The notes below the pieces were generated by a model that worked only from the letters and a program-made list of their open reading frames with translations, ran no database searches and was not told where the DNA came from. Source: Dipylidium caninum (taxonomy: Eukaryota > Platyhelminthes > Cestoda > Cyclophyllidea > Dipylidiidae). Taken from it: DNA of 64,000 nt. Positions 59,724 to 64,000 of the stretch are shown here, piece after piece; position 1 is the stretch's first letter; each line of letters opens with the position of its first letter. The position numbers and the translations under genes were made by a program. The stretch lies in NCBI GenBank assembly GCA_017562135.1, contig QEYB01001446.1, positions 186,001 to 250,000 on the forward strand, in the 5' to 3' direction.

Positions 59724-60366
59724 ATGCCACTCATTGTGACCGATTGCTCAACTAGTCGTTGTTTACCGACACCAATTCGCAAGCGCGAGTTTAAAGCACA
59801 TCTGGTTTCTGCATTGGAGCCTCGAGGTCTCGTGGGAAGGTCTGGTACTTGTTTGAGATCGTCTCTAAGGAGCCGTAGGAAACCGGTGATCGACCATTCC
59901 GCATTACAGTATGCAGATTTGTCTATTTTTTTATGGCTTTACTGCAACACAGCACTCTTTATTTTGCACTTTTACTTTCCCCAATATTTTATTTCATCAT
60001 CTTGTGTGCTTATCTGGTTGTTACAGCAGTTTTATTATGAATACGGGCAGAATAGCACTTGTTTTTCGAGTGAGGTGTCTTACTGACGTAACAGCCTCTA
60101 AACTAAACGTTTAGGGAGCCTATATTCATGGAATATTTTCATAGCGGTCGTAAGTGTTCATTAAGTGGGTAAGCCACTGACAGCCCTCATTCCACCAGAT
60201 CTCTCGTACAGTGCGTCGTTTAAGAGTTAGCTAGTATGTTCTCTGTTGTTTTTTATCATAAAGGGTCCGTGAGGACTAGCAAGTATACCTCTCTTGGATT
60301 AGCGAATGTACTGATGGCAAAAAGAAAGACCAACGGAAATGAAGACGGTAGCCCACCAAAAAAGTT
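59724..60366 (+). CDS. PNKP: PNKP N-terminal exons, possible degenerate FHA domain
   Basis: Exon 59724-59908 (ATG to TTA CA|GTATGC) joins in phase to 60235-60366. RGLVGRSGTCLRSSLRSRRK is faintly like the GR...SR signature of the human PNKP FHA domain (LVLGRGPLTQVTDRKCSR), and YTSLGLANVL faintly like GSLGVGDTLYL. The segment ends with a basic patch, PPKK, a plausible nuclear signal. The alternative is translation starting at ATG 60236 or 60314 without an FHA domain. Confidence 0.45.
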
Positions 60367-63300
60367 GTAAGTTTCTCAACTTTATATTTCTTAACGCTAG
60401 GACGTTCTGGAGGAAAGCGGTAACTAGAAATTTTGGTAGTCCAGCATCTCTGGGGTTCCTTAGGGCCAAACTGGGGCCGTGGTAAGAGGGAGTAGTCTAA
60501 GTCATACGGTGAGATTTCCTTAAACCAATAGGTATCCTTTAGGTACTAATGTATCCAACTCTCCCATCGCCACAGCATCGATTTCAGATGAGGTGATCTT
60601 GGTAGTAAAGGCTATTATTCTTTAGTATTTATACTTTGCATAAAAATGAATTATTTCCCGGGAATCTTCTCTTAGGGAAAAAAATCTATAAGATTATTTT
60701 CCAGGCTATGTTTTCTAAAACCTTTTTAAATCTTCTTTGTCCTTCAGCCCTCACATCCTCCCCATCCTCCTAGTAAATTCCGTAAATGTTCTCAAGGCTT
60801 TTGTTTCGTTTTCATGCATTGTTGGATGTTAACGTAGGCCTCTGAATTTAGCTAAAATAATATCTATTTACCACACCCAGGGATTATCTCGGGGGTCACC
60901 GACGTCGAGATGGTTCCTCTTAAGAAAAAAAGTTTTTACGTTTACAAGTGAAATCGAGGGGTCTGGTTTTTTGATTAACGAAAGAAATTGTTTTTTCTTT
61001 TTTCTCACCATCTTTCAGTAAGATAACCACTTCTGAAGATTCATCAATTTTAACCAAATCAAGTAATTGGACACAGTTGAACTCATTACTTATCTATACT
61101 GATCCGAATGCGAAGGCCTCTTCGAAGGTGAGTTCTTTGGGAAGTCGGTGAGTCCTTCCTTCCTAGATTCTTGCCTTAGATTTGGACGGTACCATTGTCA
61201 TACCCGCATCTGGACGGGTTTTCCCAAAAGATCTTAATGATTGGAAGTGAGAAAAATGTTGTTTCTTTGAATGGTTATTCTTTAAATAGGTTCCTTTCAC
61301 CTAACATTCCAGATGTTTTGAAACGTTATGTGGACGACGGCTACGCAATTGTAATTATGTCAAACCAGGTTAGTGGAAGCATTTATTATGTATGACTGTT
61401 TTTTTGTCACGGTTATCCTTTGAATTGTGAGGCTTCTGTTTCAGTAATTTCGACGTATTAAAGGGCAGGCTCTTGTTCCCTGCTTTTTTAAACGCCTTTA
61501 TTTCCGTATTTTAATTACCAACTTATCTGAACTTCATAATCGTTATTAAGGACTTACTTCCTACGTCAGTATGGGCCGTCTATCTCATTTTTTGTTTTAT
61601 TCTGTGTTGCATGTCAATTGTTTTTAGGGAATATGAGAAAAATAGGCCTACTAGATTGCAGGAATGGAAATTGTGTTCACTGAGATACCTTTGTACCTTT
61701 TGTTTGGGACCGTAAAAAGGGGGTGAACTGCCCTTCGCCTAGTTACTCCACTTTGACATAGATGCAACTATAGTCTCTATAATTTAGTACTGTAATTGCA
61801 TGATCGCTGTTGCTACAGGTATTTACATTTGTGGCCCAGCAGTATATTCATTCTATTTTCGTACCCCAAGCTACTTCAATTTTACACTTCGATATAAAGC
61901 TGGATCAGATAGCTTTGAAGGAAACACTGAATTTTGAATGTCTACGTATATAGGGTAAGGCATTTTTTGAAGAGTTTAGGAAGTAAATGAGATGAAGTTT
62001 GTGGGCAATAATATTGCGAAGATGTACACAACTACTGCCAATTTCTGCGGTTGGCGAATTATCTTAAAAATGCTGTTGCAGAGACTACACACTTTGGGGC
62101 TTCTTTAACCTTTACCTCCTGCTTTGTGCATGAGTTTATTAGTGTGTCTTAGCTCTTTTTAAACAAAGAGCCGTGTATTTTGAGAGAATAAACTAACCCA
62201 CTTGGCTAAGAATTAGGCTTTTACTGCTATGTCACGACTAGTTCTTTGATTACTTCGCAAGCTTCCTTTTTGTCCACTCTGCATGCTAGGGGGGACTGGA
62301 GAAGATGCAGGGGAAAAGGATAGCTGACTTTAAGACCAAATTGGAGGCGATATTTGCCAAAATCGCTGTTCCCATGCGGGCGTACTTTGCTCTTTCGTTT
62401 GATGCCAATCGAAAGCCACAAACCGGGATGTGGCGTGCCTTAGAAGCAGTATGTTTAAATTTGTCTTCATTACACTCAAATTTTGAAAGGACAACGGTGG
62501 CCTAGACATCGACAGAAAGGCGTCCGTTTTCTGCGGTGGTAAGTGTGCTACCCTTTGTTTTTCGGTTGCCTTTGTGGCCAACTGGAATTGCGAATGCTTT
62601 TTTAGTTCTTAAATTAAATTCACTCGTTTAGATGCCGCAGGACGTGTTGCTAGGGCCAAGATTAAACAAGATCACTCGCATTGTGACCGTTTGGTAAGCT
62701 AATTTGCCCTGTTTTTGAAGTAAAGTTAATCGTCTTTGAGTACTCGAGTTATGGAATATGCAGCTTTTCACAATATCTTATTTTTTCACTATAACTTAGT
62801 CCGCAATTGAGGCGGCTGGAGTTTGTTATCTTTGCGCTTCCACTTATTTCCTCGAGTATTATTAAAGCATAAAACATATTTATCCTCGCTTCCGTGCAAA
62901 ATTTTGGAGGTAGAATCAAAATGATATGGCGTTTGTGTGTAAATGTCTTGAAATTAATGCAATTATTTATTAACACATTCCGACGAATATCTTGTACTCT
63001 CATTGGGCTTTGTTTCTTTTTGCTATCTCCACCGTTTATCGCGGCATTAGCGGTGCCACTTAAAACGAATTGCGAGCGACAGAAATTGCGTCTGCTTTCC
63101 CATACACATCTCAACTGCACTTCTACACCTCTTCACTTTCAAGGCAGTATTTCACAAAATTAAACCTCCTCGAAGCCCCTCTCTACCATGGTATCCCCTG
63201 TGCGCTCGAATTAGAGATGAATTTCAAGTCTACATTTGAACCGAATGTTCCTCACTTTACTAGCCTCGTACTTTTTTGCCTCAGCCGTCAGTACTCTTGC

Positions 63301-64000
63301 ATTTAGCGGTAATGGAGGACGAAAGAGAAGACGTAATTTTGGAGGCATGCACAAAGCCAAGGGACATTGTCGTTTAGCGACGGGGAGAAACGGCAAAGTT
63401 GTGTCACTTACTCAACCCAATCATGACTTCTTCACCATCAGTCTGAATAAGTTATGAGTAAAGGGAAAAAAAGTACCTTTGCGTTTTTTCAGTTTGCGGA
63501 GAACTTGGGAGTCCCCTTTAAAACCCCGAGGAGTTGTGGGAAAATGGGGAAGAGAAGGAGGTCAGGTCCACCTATCCTCTGCTATTCGACCCGAAAAAAT
63601 TTCGGGCTTCCTGCTCATCACTAGCATCATCATCTCCCGTGCCTCCGCCTCTCCAGGATCCTCCATGTGAGAAGGAACCCATCCTCGTGCTTATGGTCGG
63701 ATATCCTGCTTGTGAGTGATTTTAGAAAAAAAAAAAACTCTTCACTCTATAAATCAACGATCATATGGAGTTAACGCCTTTTCCGTGTGTACACCATTAA
63801 GCCTCTGAAGCGTCAGCCTTCGTTTATTCTAACTCACAATGTCGTCATTGTTCCTGTGACATTTTTTTTCTGCTCTTCTCTTACACGCACCGCTTGTGCT
63901 GAAATGTCGTCGGTGAGGTGATCGTTCACTGCTCCTCCACCTGACACATTTTATTATTGTGCTGTAACCGTGAATCGACTAGAGTTTGGCTCACATAATC
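59724..64000 (+). CDS. PNKP: Polynucleotide kinase 3'-phosphatase (PNKP), 3' part beyond window
   Basis: Exons: 59724-59908 and 60235-60366 (N-terminal, moderate), 61019-61127, 61167-61246, 61290-61368, 62290-62448, 62490-62538, 62632-62693, 63493-63711, then an intron running off the end. PNKP removes 3'-phosphates and adds 5'-phosphates at DNA breaks in single- and double-strand break repair. The HAD phosphatase domain is complete in motifs: DLDGT (catalytic Asp pair), SNQ, RKPQTGMW and CGDAAGR; human has DLDGT, TNQ, RKPVTGMW and VGDAAGR. FAENLGVPF matches FALNLGLPF. The kinase domain starts with VLMVGYPA, equivalent to human VVAVGFPGAGKS, and the donor interrupts the P-loop before GKS. A one-base frameshift occurs at 63524-63527. 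Several introns are only 39-43 bases. Confidence 0.93.
60367..61018 (+). other. PNKP intron
   Basis: A 652-base intron from GTAAGT to CCATCTTTCAG. AT-rich; no other feature was seen. Confidence 0.7.
61019..61368 (+). CDS. PNKP: PNKP exons with HAD motif I and motif II
   Basis: Three exons (61019-61127, 61167-61246, 61290-61368) separated by introns of 39 and 43 bases. They encode SNWTQLNSLLIYTDPNAK (human PGWENLEKLLVFTAAGVK), ILALDLDGTIVIPASGRVF, DLNDWKFLSPNIPDVLKRYV and AIVIMSNQ. Human has AGFDLDGTLITTRSGKVF, DWRILYPEIPRKLREL and LVIFTNQ. Confidence 0.95.
61369..62289 (+). other. PNKP intron
   Basis: A 921-base intron from GTTAGT to CTCTGCATGCTAG. AT-rich; no other feature was recognised. 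Confidence 0.7.
62290..62693 (+). CDS. PNKP: PNKP exons with HAD motifs III and IV
   Basis: Exons 62290-62448, 62490-62538 and 62632-62693. GKRIADFKTKLEAIF matches human GKLPAEEFKAKVEAVV; RKPQTGMW is at 62410-62433; KASVFCGDAAGR matches DSIFVGDAAGR; SHCDRL precedes the next exon as human SCADRL does. One intron is 41 bases, the other 93. Confidence 0.95.
62694..63492 (+). other. PNKP intron
   Basis: A 799-base intron from GTAAGC to GCGTTTTTTCAG. No other gene was recognised on either strand. Confidence 0.7.
63493..63711 (+). CDS. PNKP: PNKP exon linking phosphatase and kinase domains, frameshifted
   Basis: The entry frame gives FAENLGVPFKTP; one base off, the frame continues EELWENGEEKEVRSTYPLLF, matching human [20 protein letters not shown]. 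The break is at a run of four C (63524-63527). The exon ends EPILVLMVGYPA plus one base at GTGAGT, inside the kinase P-loop. Confidence 0.88.
63712..64000 (+). other. PNKP intron, continuing past window end
   Basis: Begins GTGAGT. No acceptor followed by the expected GKS P-loop residues is found before 64000, so the kinase exons lie outside the window. Confidence 0.7.

Overview
The window is nuclear DNA of an invertebrate animal. Three spliced protein-coding genes lie in a row, all on the + strand, and each was recognised by joining exons at GT/AG sites with matching codon phase. Balanced base composition, very short introns of 38-43 bases beside introns of many kilobases, and long Gln/His/Ser tracts fit a parasitic flatworm, most likely a tapeworm. 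That assignment is inference from gene architecture.

Layout: (1) 1-2685, no gene recognised, only a possible TATA box near 2481. (2) 2686-13005, a 15-exon gene for the nucleolar Puf-family protein PUM3 (Puf-A, CPL domain). Its 2.5-kb intron at 6822-9360 carries a decayed mariner transposase fragment. (3) About 13.5-54.95 kb, a very large gene for Unkempt, an RNA-binding protein with six CCCH zinc fingers. Its exons are scattered over more than 41 kb. Long introns hold microsatellites, a G-quadruplex-like tract and a direct-repeat cluster (48.4-50.5 kb). (4) 54953-59723, 3' flank of unkempt with simple repeats, then apparently non-genic AT-rich DNA. (5) 59724 to beyond the right edge, a gene for polynucleotide kinase 3'-phosphatase (PNKP). 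The phosphatase domain is complete; the kinase domain is cut off by the window end just as the P-loop begins.

The three products act separately: PUM3 in ribosome biogenesis and nucleolar RNA binding, Unkempt in mRNA binding and translational control, PNKP in DNA strand-break end repair. No shared pathway is implied, although PUM3 and unkempt are closely spaced.

Points worth checking: the Unkempt protein as assembled ends without the C-terminal RING finger of animal orthologues; one unkempt exon can be read in two frames, each rescued by a different downstream acceptor; phases show that an exon is missing in the 11.4-kb unkempt intron; PNKP has a one-base frameshift at a C run; and one PUM3 junction is off by one base. 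The last two may be assembly errors. I did not find a new system such as a novel mobile element with intact genes. The least explained sequence is the repeat cluster at 48.4-50.5 kb.
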